This document shows, in pieces, positions 7,269-15,395 of a stretch of 64,000 nt of DNA. The notes beneath the pieces are model-generated. The model was not told the origin of the DNA. It searched no databases and was given only the letters and a program-made list of their open reading frames with translations. The translations under genes were made by a program, and so were the position numbers. Position 1 is the first letter of the stretch; each line of letters begins with the position of its first letter. Location of the stretch: assembly GCF_031119625.1 (NCBI RefSeq), contig NZ_JAVHZV010000010.1, positions 1 to 64,000 on the forward strand, written 5' to 3'. The DNA comes from Pseudomonas sp. G34 (lineage in GTDB: Bacteria; Pseudomonadota; Gammaproteobacteria; Pseudomonadales; Pseudomonadaceae).

Positions 7269-8650
7269 GCCAGCCGTTGAAGCTCGCCGTGGTCGGCCAC
7301 ACCAACGTCGGCAAGACCTCGCTGCTGCGCACCCTGACCCGTGACGTCGGCTTTGGCGAGGTGTCCCATCGCCCCAGCACCACCCGCCACGTCGAAGGCG
7401 CGCGCCTGTCGGTGGACGGTCAGGCGCTGCTGGAGCTGTACGACACGCCGGGCCTGGAGGATGCCATTGCCCTGCTCGACTACCTCGACAGGCTGGATCG
7501 CCCCGGCGAGCGCCTCGACGGCCCGGCGCGGCTGGCGCGCTTCATGGAAGGCAGCGAGGCGCGCCAGCGCTTCGAGCAGGAAGCCAAGGTGCTGCGTCAG
7601 TTGCAGGCCTCGGACGCCGGCCTGTACGTGATCGACGCCCGCGAGCCGGTGCTGGCCAAGTACCGTGACGAGCTGAACGTGCTGGCCATGTGTGGCCGAC
7701 CGCTGCTGCCGGTAATGAACTTCGTGGCCAGCGCCAATCACCGTGAAGACGACTGGCGCGAGGCCCTGGCGCGCTTGGGGCTGCACGCCCTGGTGCGTTT
7801 CGACAGCGTGGCGCCGCCGCTCGATGGTGAGCGCCGGCTGTACGAGAGCCTGGCGCTGATGCACGAGAAATCGCGTCCGCAACTGCAACGCCTGATCGAC
7901 GACCACGAAGCCCAGCGCGTGGCCCGCCACCGCAGCGCCAAGCGCCTGATCGCCGAGCTGCTGGTCGACTGCGCCGCCTGCCGGCGCAGCGTCGCCAACC
8001 AGCCTGAGTTGGAAAAAAGCGCCATCGAGGAGTTGCGCGCCGAGGTGCGCCAGCGTGAACAGCGCTGCGTGGAAGCGCTGCTGCGCCTGTATGCCTTCCG
8101 CCGCGAAGATGCCCGCGCCGACGACCTGCCCCTGCTCGACGGCCGCTGGGGCGATGACCTGTTCAACCCGGAAACCATCAAGCAACTGGGCATTCGCCTG
8201 GGCGGCGGCGCCGCAGCCGGGGCAGCCGCCGGGGCGGGCGTCGACCTGCTGGTCGGCGGCCTGACCCTGGGCACCGCAGCGCTGGCCGGCGCGCTGCTCG
8301 GTGGCGGTGCGCAGACCCTGCGCAACTATGGCTCGCGCATCAAGGGCAAGCTGCAGGGCCAGCGTGAACTGACCGTCGACGATGCCGTGTTGCGCCTGCT
8401 CGCGCTGCGCCAGCAACACCTGCTGCAGGCCCTGGATAATCGCGGCCACGCGGCGGTGGAAGCGGTGCGCCTCGATGCCCTGCAAGAAACCCAGTGGCGC
8501 GAAGGCAAGCTACCGGGCGCGCTGCGTATCGCCCGGGCCCGGCCGGAATGGTCGTCCCTGAACCCCGGCGCGCGTCTCGATCAGGTCGAGCGGCTGGAAC
8601 AGGTCGAGCGTTTGGCCAGGGAAATCGATGCGGCGCCGAGCGCGAAATGA
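7265..8650 (+). CDS. DUF3482-family GTPase
   Basis: 461 residues. An N-terminal Era/TrmE-like G domain is visible: P-loop GHTNVGKTSL (about residues 11-20), switch region RPSTTRHVEGA and G3 motif LYDTPGLED. The usual NKxD (G4) motif is not recognisable where expected; the strand reads LPVMNFVASANH. The C-terminal DUF3482 part contains a long Gly/Ala-rich hydrophobic stretch (about 315-352, GGGAAAGAAAGAGVDLLVGG onward) resembling glycine-zipper membrane-inserting segments, then a helical tail. It is coupled to the preceding genes by ATGA overlaps and to the next gene by another ATGA. Cellular role unknown; a membrane-associated GTPase acting with its DUF2868 partner is inferred. Confidence 0.88.
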   Translation: MSQPLKLAVVGHTNVGKTSLLRTLTRDVGFGEVSHRPSTTRHVEGARLSVDGQALLELYDTPGLEDAIALLDYLDRLDRPGERLDGPARLARFMEGSEARQRFEQEAKVLRQLQASDAGLYVIDAREPVLAKYRDELNVLAMCGRPLLPVMNFVASANHREDDWREALARLGLHALVRFDSVAPPLDGERRLYESLALMHEKSRPQLQRLIDDHEAQRVARHRSAKRLIAELLVDCAACRRSVANQPELEKSAIEELRAEVRQREQRCVEALLRLYAFRREDARADDLPLLDGRWGDDLFNPETIKQLGIRLGGGAAAGAAAGAGVDLLVGGLTLGTAALAGALLGGGAQTLRNYGSRIKGKLQGQRELTVDDAVLRLLALRQQHLLQALDNRGHAAVEAVRLDALQETQWREGKLPGALRIARARPEWSSLNPGARLDQVERLEQVERLAREIDAAPSAK

Positions 8651-8919
8651 GCCTGTGCAGCGAACTGGCCGCCGTCCTCGAGCGCGAGCTGCGCTTGGGC
8701 AACAGCCTCGGCCAGGCGCCCCATCGCGCCGGCTGGCCACAGCCGGACTCGCTGTTCGCCGCCCTGCGCGAGGACTTCAAGAGCGACCTGAGCCAACTAC
8801 CGCCGTCGGTGCAACATGGCCACTGCAACGACCCGCACTACGGCTGGTACGAAGAGCTTTATTGCCGCGAACACCACCACCTGCTGGTCGCTGGCGCGCC
8901 CAAACCCGGCCGCCGCTGA
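8647..8919 (+). CDS. conserved-looking 90-residue protein in the GTPase operon
   Basis: 90 residues starting at the ATG that overlaps the GTPase stop (ATGA, 8647-8650). The N-terminus is helical (CSELAAVLERELRLGNSL). The C-terminus is rich in aromatic and His/Cys residues (HGHCNDPHYGWYEELYCREH followed by HHH), which could bind a metal. I do not recognise a family. The four-base overlap and G/C third-position bias support a real gene co-translated with the GTPase. Confidence 0.75.
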   Translation: MSLCSELAAVLERELRLGNSLGQAPHRAGWPQPDSLFAALREDFKSDLSQLPPSVQHGHCNDPHYGWYEELYCREHHHLLVAGAPKPGRR

Positions 8920-8941
8920 CCCCTGACCGCGAGCCTCGAAC

Positions 8942-9262
8942 ATGCCCGTTGCCAACCTGTTCCACGCCAGCGAGCCGCCCGCCCAGGGCGAGCGCTTCGA
9001 CACCCTGCTGAGCCATCGCAACCTGCAGATCGAACGGATCCTCAGCTCGTCACGTATCGAGTCAGTGGACTATGTGCAGGAGCAGGATGAATGGGTACTG
9101 CTGGCCCGCGGCGAGGCGCGCATGACGGTGGCTGGCGAAGCGCTCGAGCTCACCGCCGGCGATCACCTGTTCCTGCCCGCCGGCACACCGCACCGCGTGG
9201 AACGCACCAGCGACGGCGCGCTGTGGTTGGCCATCCACCTGCATCCTGGCAATGGCGTTTAA
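8942..9262 (+). CDS. small cupin-domain protein
   Basis: 106 residues forming a single cupin barrel. The first metal motif reads EQDEWVLLARGEARMTVAGE, the second is LTAGDHLFLPAGTPHRVERT, with a conserved PAGTPH turn. Some cupins of this size bind a metal through His/Glu, but the first motif lacks the usual HxH pair here, so the metal and activity are uncertain. It is last in the DUF2868-DUF3482 operon, 22 bp after the previous stop, and is followed by a REP element at 9264-9290. No function is proposed. Confidence 0.88.
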   Translation: MPVANLFHASEPPAQGERFDTLLSHRNLQIERILSSSRIESVDYVQEQDEWVLLARGEARMTVAGEALELTAGDHLFLPAGTPHRVERTSDGALWLAIHLHPGNGV

Positions 9263-9263
9263 C

Positions 9264-9290
9264 TGTGGGAGCGCGCCATGCGCGCGACAA
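9264..9290. repeat. REP element (TGTGGGAGCGCGCC type)
   Basis: TGTGGGAGCGCGCCATGCGC followed by GCGACA forms a short palindrome. The identical 26-bp sequence is found inverted at 15347-15372, and a GCGGGC variant lies at 27958-28005. This is the familiar Pseudomonas REP sequence between convergent or end-of-operon genes. Confidence 0.8.
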
Positions 9291-9307
9291 TTTGTGGGTA
9301 TCGCCCT

Positions 9308-9345
9308 GTAGGGTGGAAGACGCTTCATCCTTCCACCACGAAATA
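9308..9345. repeat. half-copy of the GTAGGGTGG repeat
   Basis: GTAGGGTGGAAGACGCTTCA starts like the family seen at 252-340, 49193-49268 and 49624-49699, but the right arm is missing; after TCCACC the sequence diverges into the 3' end of the EamA gene. Probably a truncated copy. Confidence 0.55.
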
Positions 9346-9356
9346 ACCACCACAAC

Positions 9357-10238
9357 TCAACGCCTGAGCAGGCTCGTCCACAGCGTCGCCGCGACGATCA
9401 GCAAGCCACCGATCCACGCCTGCACGCTCAGTTGCTCGCTGAGCCAGAGTACCGCGAACAGCGCACCGAACAGCGGTTCGCTGCCCATCAACAGCGACAC
9501 CCGGGTCGGGCTGCTGCGGCGCAGTGCGTAGTTCTGCACGAAGAACGCGAACAGGGTGGCGAACAGCACCAGGTACAGGGTGCCGATCCAGAACGCCGGC
9601 GCTGTCGGCAGGGCCGGCAGGCCGCCCGGCAGAACGATCACGCCGAGCAGTAGGCAGCCAATACCGATCACCCCGGTCTGCACCGCGGTCAGCGCCAGGG
9701 CCGGTACCTGGGTATGGGCGGTCAGCCGCCCGGTCAGGCATACCAGCACGGCGCGCAACAGCGCTGCCATCAGCATCAGGCCGTCGCCGAGGTTGAATTG
9801 CAGGTCGACGCCGCCGCTGAGCAGCCAGGTGCCGAACAACGACAGCGCAACCGCCGGCAGCAAGCGCGAGTCAGGCCTGCGGTCGAACATCAACCATTCC
9901 ACGAAGGGCGTGATGACCACGCACAGGCTGATCAGGAATGCCGCGTTGCTGGCCGAGGTGTGCAGCACGCCATAGGTTTCGCACAGGAAGATCGCCAGCA
10001 TCACGCCGCCGAGCGGAATCCCCGGCGCCCAGGCCTGGCGCCCCGCTCCGCGCAGCTGCGGCAGCAGGATCAAGAAAGTCAGGCAGAAGCGCACGGCGAG
10101 AAAGCCCAGCACCGGGTAGAACACCAGGGCTTCCTTGGCCACACCGTAACTGGTGCCCCAGACCATGGCGACCAGCAGCAACAGCACATCACTGGCCTGC
10201 AGCAGGCGCGAAGGGGAACGGCTAACCAGGGTGGACAT
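9357..10238 (-). CDS. EamA/DMT-family membrane transporter
   Basis: 293 residues from the ATG at 10238, with about ten hydrophobic segments in two EamA repeats. The first repeat opens with LLLVAMVWGTSYGVAKEAL and the second contains the ALRRSSPTRVSLLMGSEPLF and EQLSVQAWIGGLLIVAATL signatures typical of RhaT/EamA drug-metabolite transporters. The substrate is unknown. An in-frame ATG at 10346 would add 36 poorly matching residues and overlap the divergent LysR gene, so it was rejected. The gene is transcribed away from the LysR regulator with 91 bp between them, the usual arrangement for a regulator and its controlled exporter. Confidence 0.88.
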   Translation of the reverse strand: MSTLVSRSPSRLLQASDVLLLLVAMVWGTSYGVAKEALVFYPVLGFLAVRFCLTFLILLPQLRGAGRQAWAPGIPLGGVMLAIFLCETYGVLHTSASNAAFLISLCVVITPFVEWLMFDRRPDSRLLPAVALSLFGTWLLSGGVDLQFNLGDGLMLMAALLRAVLVCLTGRLTAHTQVPALALTAVQTGVIGIGCLLLGVIVLPGGLPALPTAPAFWIGTLYLVLFATLFAFFVQNYALRRSSPTRVSLLMGSEPLFGALFAVLWLSEQLSVQAWIGGLLIVAATLWTSLLRR

Positions 10239-10329
10239 AGGGGGTACTTCCTGCGATCGGTAAGGAGCGCATTGTCCATTGCGTCCCTCGGCGTGATAAT
10301 CCACCAACCCCGAACAAGACCTGTTCCCC

Positions 10330-11253
10330 ATGCGCACGAATCTCACACCACAACTGCTTCCCTATCTGGCCATCTTCGTGCGCGTGGTCGAGACCGGCAG
10401 CTTCTCTGCCGCGGCCCGCCAGCAGGGCAGCACGGCGTCGGCGGTGAGCCGGCAGATCGCCCATCTCGAGCAGGCACTTGGCATTCGCCTGCTGGAGCGC
10501 ACCACGCGGCGCCTGCGCCTGAGCGAAGCCGGCAGCGAAGTGTTCGAGCGCTGCAAGGACATGCTCGACGCCGCCCAGGCTGCCCTGGATGTCGGTGAAC
10601 GGCTGATGAGCCAACCGCGCGGCCGAGTGCGCCTGAGCGTGCCCAAAGCCTTCGGGCGCTTTCTGGTGATGCCGCTGATTGAGGATTTTCTGCAGCGCTA
10701 CCCGGAGGTGGACGTCAGCCTCAACCTCAGCGACCGCAGCCCGGATCTGATCAGCGAGCAGTTCGACCTGCTGGTGAGCATCACCGACCAACCGCCGCCA
10801 ACCCTGGCCGGTCGGCCGCTGTGCAATGTCCAGCAGCTGTTGTGCGCCAGCCCCACCTACCTGCAGCGTCATGGCACACCCCAACACCCCAGCGAGCTGG
10901 TGCGCCATGCCTGCCTGTACCTGGACGAAACGCCGGACGACCACCGCTGGCATTTCAGCAACGGGCCGGAGCAATGCGTGGTGCCGGTCAGCGGCCGCTT
11001 CGCCAGCAACCACAGCGAAGTGCGCCTCAACGCCGCGCTCGGCCACCTGGGCATCACCTGCCTGCCGCACTTCACCGCCGCGGCGGCACTGGCCAGCGGC
11101 GAGCTGCTGCGGGTGTTGCCGCAATGGCGCTACACCGGCTCCTACCAGGGCACCGCATGGATTCTCTACCACCCGACCCGCCACCTGCCGCCCAAACTGC
11201 GGGTGCTGATCGACCACCTGGCCGAGGGGCTGGGCAAGGGGCAATCACTATGA
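10330..11253 (+). CDS. LysR-family transcriptional regulator
   Basis: 307 residues: an N-terminal winged helix (VVETGSFSAAARQQGSTASA and VSRQIAHLEQALGIRLLERT, about residues 16-60) followed by a periplasmic-binding-like effector domain (about 90-300) with RGRVRLSVPKAFGRFLVMP. This type resembles the CrgA/DhfR-like group of LysR regulators. By position it likely controls the divergent EamA exporter; the ligand is unknown. The last bases overlap the ATG of the downstream small gene (ATGA, 11250-11253). Confidence 0.92.
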   Translation: MRTNLTPQLLPYLAIFVRVVETGSFSAAARQQGSTASAVSRQIAHLEQALGIRLLERTTRRLRLSEAGSEVFERCKDMLDAAQAALDVGERLMSQPRGRVRLSVPKAFGRFLVMPLIEDFLQRYPEVDVSLNLSDRSPDLISEQFDLLVSITDQPPPTLAGRPLCNVQQLLCASPTYLQRHGTPQHPSELVRHACLYLDETPDDHRWHFSNGPEQCVVPVSGRFASNHSEVRLNAALGHLGITCLPHFTAAAALASGELLRVLPQWRYTGSYQGTAWILYHPTRHLPPKLRVLIDHLAEGLGKGQSL

Positions 11254-11579
11254 GTGGGCGGATAACCAGACTTCGCCATTGGCTGGAACGCCGTCGCCTT
11301 GAGCGGCAGCCGGCGGATACGGCTGCTCACCTCACCCTGGAGAATATCGACACCGAGGTCGGCAACCGGATTCTGGACAGCCTCAAGGCCGACGGCTGGC
11401 GGCAGGTCGCCCAGTACAGCCCGATGGCGTTCGACAAGGGTATCGATTACGACAGCTACCGGCTGCGCCGGGGCCTGGATGAGCTGAGGCTGGAGTGGGA
11501 TAACTGGTTCGAGTGGAAGCTCAGCGGGCCGAGCGAGCTCGTCGAGGAAATCGCCGAGCGTTTTTCGCTAGGAAAGTGA
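11250..11579 (+). CDS. conserved-looking 109-residue protein
   Basis: 109 residues beginning at the ATG overlapping the LysR stop. The N-terminus is basic (RLRHWLERRRLERQ). The rest is acidic with many aromatics (ESLKADGW-like helix, YDSYRLRRGLDELRLEWDNW and FEWKLSGPSELVEEIAERF). No signal peptide or membrane segment. I do not recognise a family. Translational coupling to the LysR gene suggests co-expression. Confidence 0.75.
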   Translation: MSGRITRLRHWLERRRLERQPADTAAHLTLENIDTEVGNRILDSLKADGWRQVAQYSPMAFDKGIDYDSYRLRRGLDELRLEWDNWFEWKLSGPSELVEEIAERFSLGK

Positions 11580-11590
11580 GCGCTTGATCC

Positions 11591-11666
11591 CCGGGTTACG
11601 CCTTCGGCTAACCCAGGCTACGGTTTTGCTTTGCGTAGCCTGCGGTTGAGCGCAGCGATACCCAGG
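11591..11666. repeat. paired GGGTATCGCTGCGCTC-type intergenic repeat
   Basis: Two arms with TAACCCAGGCTAC and GTAGCCTGCGGTTGAGCGCA followed by GCGATACCCAGG face each other. The same arm sequence appears twice more in the window, at 20739-20816 and 54718-54798. It fills the gap between the 109-residue gene and the end of thyA. Confidence 0.7.
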
Positions 11667-11673
11667 AACAAGC

Positions 11674-12468
11674 TCAAACCGCCACCGGCGCCTTGATATG
11701 CGGGTGCGCCTGGTAGCCGACCAGTTCGAAGTCCTCGAACCTGAAGGCGAACAGGTCCTTCACCTCGGGGTTGAGCTTCATGGTCGGCAGCGGCAGCGGC
11801 TCGCGGGTCAGCTGCAGGTCGGCCTGCTCCAGGTGGTTGGCGTACAGGTGGCAGTCGCCGCCGGTCCAGATGAACTCGCCCGGCTGCAGGCCACAGACCT
11901 GCGCGACCATCAGCGTCAGCAGCGCATAGCTGGCGATGTTGAACGGCACGCCGAGGAAGATATCGGCCGAGCGCTGGTACAACTGGCAGCTCAGCTTGCC
12001 GTCGGCCACGTAGAACTGGAACAGCGCGTGGCATGGCGGCAGGGCCATCTGCTCGACCAGCGCCGGGTTCCAGGCCGAGACGATCAGGCGGCGCGAGTCC
12101 GGGTTCTTCTTGATCATCTCGATCAGCTTGCTGATCTGGTCGACCGACTCGCCGTTCGGCGCCGGCCAGTTGCGCCACTGGTAGCCGTACACCGGGCCGA
12201 GGTCGCCGTTCTCGTCGGCCCACTCGTCCCAGATGCGTACGCCGTTGTCCTTCAGGTACTTGATGTTGGTGTCGCCCTGCAGGAACCACAGCAATTCGTG
12301 AATGATCGACTTGAGGTGGCACTTCTTGGTGGTCACCAGGGGGAAGCCGTCAGCCAGGTCGAAGCGCATCTGGTGGGCGAACACGCTGTAGGTGCCGGTG
12401 CCGGTACGGTCTGGCTTGAAGGTGCCGTTGTCGCGCACCTGGCGCATCAGGTCGAGGTACTGTTTCAT
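11674..12468 (-). CDS. thyA: thymidylate synthase
   Basis: 264 residues, the same size as E. coli ThyA. It methylates dUMP to dTMP using methylenetetrahydrofolate. Visible: [19 protein letters not shown] near the N-terminus, the catalytic-Cys motif [20 protein letters not shown] (about residues 141-160), the dUMP-binding [20 protein letters not shown], and [14 protein letters not shown] with MKLNPEV. The start at 12468 was chosen because [11 protein letters not shown] is the family N-terminus; it overlaps the lgt stop by 4 bp (ATGA). Together with dut (45020-45475) and folA it serves dTTP synthesis. Confidence 0.97.
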   Translation of the reverse strand: MKQYLDLMRQVRDNGTFKPDRTGTGTYSVFAHQMRFDLADGFPLVTTKKCHLKSIIHELLWFLQGDTNIKYLKDNGVRIWDEWADENGDLGPVYGYQWRNWPAPNGESVDQISKLIEMIKKNPDSRRLIVSAWNPALVEQMALPPCHALFQFYVADGKLSCQLYQRSADIFLGVPFNIASYALLTLMVAQVCGLQPGEFIWTGGDCHLYANHLEQADLQLTREPLPLPTMKLNPEVKDLFAFRFEDFELVGYQAHPHIKAPVAV

Positions 12469-13265
12469 CGTGCCACCTCCGCTACCGGTTGGCGCTTGTA
12501 GGCGTAGACCATCAGGCCCAGGCCGGCGAGGATCATCGGCACGCACAGCACCTGGCCCATGGTCAGCCAGCCCCACGCCAGGTAACCGAGCTGGGCGTCC
12601 GGCACGCGGACGAACTCGACGATGAAGCGGAAGATGCCGTAGCACACCGCGAACAGGCCGGAGACCGCCATGGTCGGGCGCGGTTTGCGCGAGTAGACCC
12701 ACAGGATGACGAACAGTGCCACGCCTTCCAGGGCGAACTGGTACAGCTGCGAGGGGTGGCGCGGCTCCGGCCCGCCGGTCGGGAAGACCATGGCCCAGGG
12801 CACGTCGGTAACCTTGCCCCACAGCTCGGCATTGATGAAGTTGCCGATACGCCCGGCGCCCAGGCCGATCGGCACCAGCGGGGCGATGAAATCCATCAGT
12901 TCGAAGAAGCTCTTGCCGTTGCGCCTGGCGAACCACAGGGTGGCCAGCATCACGCCGATCAGGCCGCCGTGGAACGACATGCCGCCCTTCCACACTTCGA
13001 GAATCAACAGCGGGTTGGCGATATAGGCCGGCAGGTCGTAGAACAGCACATAGCCCAGACGACCGCCGACGATCACGCCCATCGCCACCCAGAACACCAG
13101 GTCGGAGAGTTTCTCCTTGCTCCAGGTCGGGTCGAAGGCGTGCAGGCGCCGCGAGGCAAGGAACCAGGCACCACCGATGCCGACCAGATACATCAGGCCG
13201 TACCAGTGAATCTGCAGGAAGCCCAGGTCGAGGGCGACCGGGTCAATATTCGGGTAAGGCAGCAT
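12465..13265 (-). CDS. lgt: prolipoprotein diacylglyceryl transferase
   Basis: 266 residues, seven membrane segments. It moves the diacylglyceryl group of phosphatidylglycerol onto the lipobox Cys of prolipoproteins. The Lgt signature [15 protein letters not shown] is present (about residues 137-151), with SFHGGLIG (about 97-104) and [13 protein letters not shown]. It forms an operon with thyA (4-bp overlap), an arrangement conserved in many proteobacteria, and lies 9 bp after the upstream TauE-like gene. Confidence 0.96.
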   Translation of the reverse strand: MLPYPNIDPVALDLGFLQIHWYGLMYLVGIGGAWFLASRRLHAFDPTWSKEKLSDLVFWVAMGVIVGGRLGYVLFYDLPAYIANPLLILEVWKGGMSFHGGLIGVMLATLWFARRNGKSFFELMDFIAPLVPIGLGAGRIGNFINAELWGKVTDVPWAMVFPTGGPEPRHPSQLYQFALEGVALFVILWVYSRKPRPTMAVSGLFAVCYGIFRFIVEFVRVPDAQLGYLAWGWLTMGQVLCVPMILAGLGLMVYAYKRQPVAEVAR

Positions 13266-13274
13266 CAGGATTCC

Positions 13275-14057
13275 TCACAACAGAAAATTCAGGCCGACGA
13301 TAAACAGCAACAGCGCGAACAGGCGCTTGAGCACCCGCGGCGACAGGCGATGGGCCAGTCGCGCACCGGTGCGCGCGAAGAACACACTGGTCAGCGCGAT
13401 GCCCAGCAGCGCCGGCAGGTACACATAACCCAGGCTCCAGTCCGGTAGACGCGCGTCGCCCCAGCCCAGCCACAGATAACTCAGGGCGCCGGCGGCGGCG
13501 ATCGGCCAGCCACAGGCCGACGAGGTCGCCACCGCCTGCTGCACGGACACACCACGCCAGGTCAGGAAGGGTACGGTCAGCGAACCACCGCCAATGCCGA
13601 TGATCGCCGAAGCCCAGCCGATCACGCCACCGGCCGCACTCAGCCCGGCCTTGCCCGGCACCTCGCGGCTGGCCTTGGGCTTGAGGTCCAGCGCCAGCTG
13701 CAGCGCCACGCACAGGGCGAACACACCAATGATCTTCTGCAGCACCAGGCCGTCGATGGACTCGGCCGTCAGCGCGCCAAGTGCCGAGCCCAGCACGATA
13801 CCCACGGTCAGCCAGATGAACAGCCCCCAGCGTACCGCGCCGCGGCTATGGTGCTCACGCACGGCGTTGATCGAGGTGAACAGAATGGTCGCCAGCGAGG
13901 TGCCTACCGCCATATGGGTCAGCACCGAGGCGTCGAAGCCCTGAGCCGTGAAGGCGAAGATCAGTACCGGCACGATGATCATGCCGCCACCGACGCCAAA
14001 CAGCCCGGCCAGCAGGCCTGCGGCGGCACCGAGCAGTATGTAGAGAAGGAAGATCAT
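13275..14057 (-). CDS. TSUP/TauE-SafE family membrane transporter
   Basis: 260 residues from the ATG at 14057 with eight or so hydrophobic segments. The N-terminal LLGAAAGLLAGLFGVGGGMIIVPVL repeat appears again in weaker form as AAGGVIGWASAIIGIGGGSLTVPFL, the internal duplication typical of TauE/SafE (TSUP) exporters. Members move sulfite or organosulfonates, but many are uncharacterised. Two residues (GG and P in GGGSLTVPF) of the repeat signature are intact. The longer in-frame start at 14084 adds nine non-hydrophobic residues and is less likely. It heads the operon with lgt and thyA. Confidence 0.88.
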   Translation of the reverse strand: MIFLLYILLGAAAGLLAGLFGVGGGMIIVPVLIFAFTAQGFDASVLTHMAVGTSLATILFTSINAVREHHSRGAVRWGLFIWLTVGIVLGSALGALTAESIDGLVLQKIIGVFALCVALQLALDLKPKASREVPGKAGLSAAGGVIGWASAIIGIGGGSLTVPFLTWRGVSVQQAVATSSACGWPIAAAGALSYLWLGWGDARLPDWSLGYVYLPALLGIALTSVFFARTGARLAHRLSPRVLKRLFALLLFIVGLNFLL

Positions 14058-14179
14058 GCTGTGCTCTGCGAAGCGATGCGGCATGGTAACGGAAGCAGCC
14101 CGCAGCCTCTACTTTTGGCGATGGATGCCACGGGATGCTTTGCGTAGAGTGAAGGCTCCCCAAGCAAGCGAGTTGCACC

Positions 14180-14545
14180 GTGGCCAATACCTTTTACCTG
14201 CGCATCGCCTGCAACCATTTGCACCTCACCCACCTGGAAAGCGCTCGTGTAGCAATACTCGAGGCTGACCCGCCCTTCAGCAATCAACGCCTGCTGGTGG
14301 CCGAGTTCAGTATCGCCGACCGCATGATCAAGGCGGCGGTGCAGAGCCTGATGCCCAAGCGCCTGGCCTTTCTCAATGCCGCACCCAAGCTGTTGATCCA
14401 GCCGCTGGAGCGGCTGGAAGGCGGCCTTTCCCAGGTCGAACAGCGCATTCTGATGGAGCTCGGCATGGGCGCAGGGGCGCGCAAGGCCGCCTTGCATGTT
14501 GGCGAAATCCTCGACGCCGATGGCGTGCGCAGCAGGCTGCAATAA
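14180..14545 (+). CDS. unrecognised 121-residue protein, GTG start
   Basis: 121 residues, starting with GTG at 14180 (MANTFYLRIACNHLHLTHLE). Mixed alpha/beta composition, no signal or membrane segment; an acidic N-terminal half and a basic C-terminal helix (MGAGARKAALHVGEIL). I do not recognise a domain with confidence. Its stop is only 2 bp before the ATG of the NRDE gene, so the two are probably co-transcribed. Confidence 0.75.
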   Translation: MANTFYLRIACNHLHLTHLESARVAILEADPPFSNQRLLVAEFSIADRMIKAAVQSLMPKRLAFLNAAPKLLIQPLERLEGGLSQVEQRILMELGMGAGARKAALHVGEILDADGVRSRLQ

Positions 14546-14547
14546 GC

Positions 14548-15294
14548 ATGTGCCTGATCGTTCTCGCCTGGCGCCCCGGCCACGCCCTGCCGCTACTGGT
14601 CGCCGCCAATCGCGATGAGTTCCATGCCCGACCGACCGCCGCCATGGCCGAGTGGCCGCAGATGCCCGGCCTGATCGCCGGGCGCGACCTGCAGGCTGGC
14701 GGCACCTGGCTGGGCATCGGCCGCGCTGGCCGCTTTGCCGCCCTCACCAATATCCGTGACCCGCGGGCTGCGCAGGGCTCACGCTCACGCGGCGAGCTGG
14801 CGCTGCGCTTTCTGCAGGCAAACCAGAGCCCCGAAGTTTTTCTGAACGAGCTGCGCCGCGAGGCGGCGGAATACAGCGGCTTCAACCTGCTGGTCGGCGA
14901 TAGCCAGGTGCTGTGGCATTTCAATTCGCACAGCGGCCAGGCCCAGGCGCTACCGCCCGGTATCCATGGTGTTTCCAATGCCGACCGGGATACGCCGTGG
15001 CCAAAACTGCAGCAGGCCAAGGCTGCACTCGCCGATGCCCTCGAGACAGCCGATGAAGCGTCGCTATTCGCGCTGCTGGCTGACCCCGGAAGGCCTGACG
15101 ACGCGGCGCTGCCGGATACCGGCGTGGGCCTGGATCTGGAGCGCCTGCTCGGTAGCGTATTTATCGCCAGCCCGAGCTATGGCACCCGCGCCAGTACCCT
15201 GCTGTACACCTACGCCGATGGAAGGCGGCGGATTATCGAGCGCAGTTTCGGCCCTGAAGGGACATCGGTTGGTGAGGTGCGCTTCGAGCGCTAG
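14548..15294 (+). CDS. NRDE (TANGO2-like) family protein
   Basis: 248 residues opening with MCLIVLAWRPGHALPLLVAA and the family-naming NRDE tetrapeptide (NRDEFHARPTAAM, about residues 27-39), followed by GRDLQAGGTWLGIGRAGRFA. The Cys at position 2 is typical of the family (an N-terminal nucleophile-like fold once Met is removed). TANGO2 homologues have been linked to haem trafficking in eukaryotes; bacterial function is unsettled. It is convergent with ptsP, with a REP element between. Confidence 0.9.
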   Translation: MCLIVLAWRPGHALPLLVAANRDEFHARPTAAMAEWPQMPGLIAGRDLQAGGTWLGIGRAGRFAALTNIRDPRAAQGSRSRGELALRFLQANQSPEVFLNELRREAAEYSGFNLLVGDSQVLWHFNSHSGQAQALPPGIHGVSNADRDTPWPKLQQAKAALADALETADEASLFALLADPGRPDDAALPDTGVGLDLERLLGSVFIASPSYGTRASTLLYTYADGRRRIIERSFGPEGTSVGEVRFER

Positions 15295-15346
15295 ACTCGG
15301 CGTGACCCGGTTTGTGCGAGGGGACAGAGCCCCATGCCGGCGACAC

Positions 15347-15372
15347 TGTCGCGCGCATGGCGCGCTCCCACA
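15347..15372. repeat. REP element, inverted copy
   Basis: TGTCGCGCGCATGGCGCGCT followed by CCCACA is the exact reverse complement of the 26 bp at 9264-9289. It lies between the convergent NRDE and ptsP genes, a typical REP position. Confidence 0.8.
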
Positions 15373-15395
15373 GCGCTAAGCGACTGGTCTAGCCG

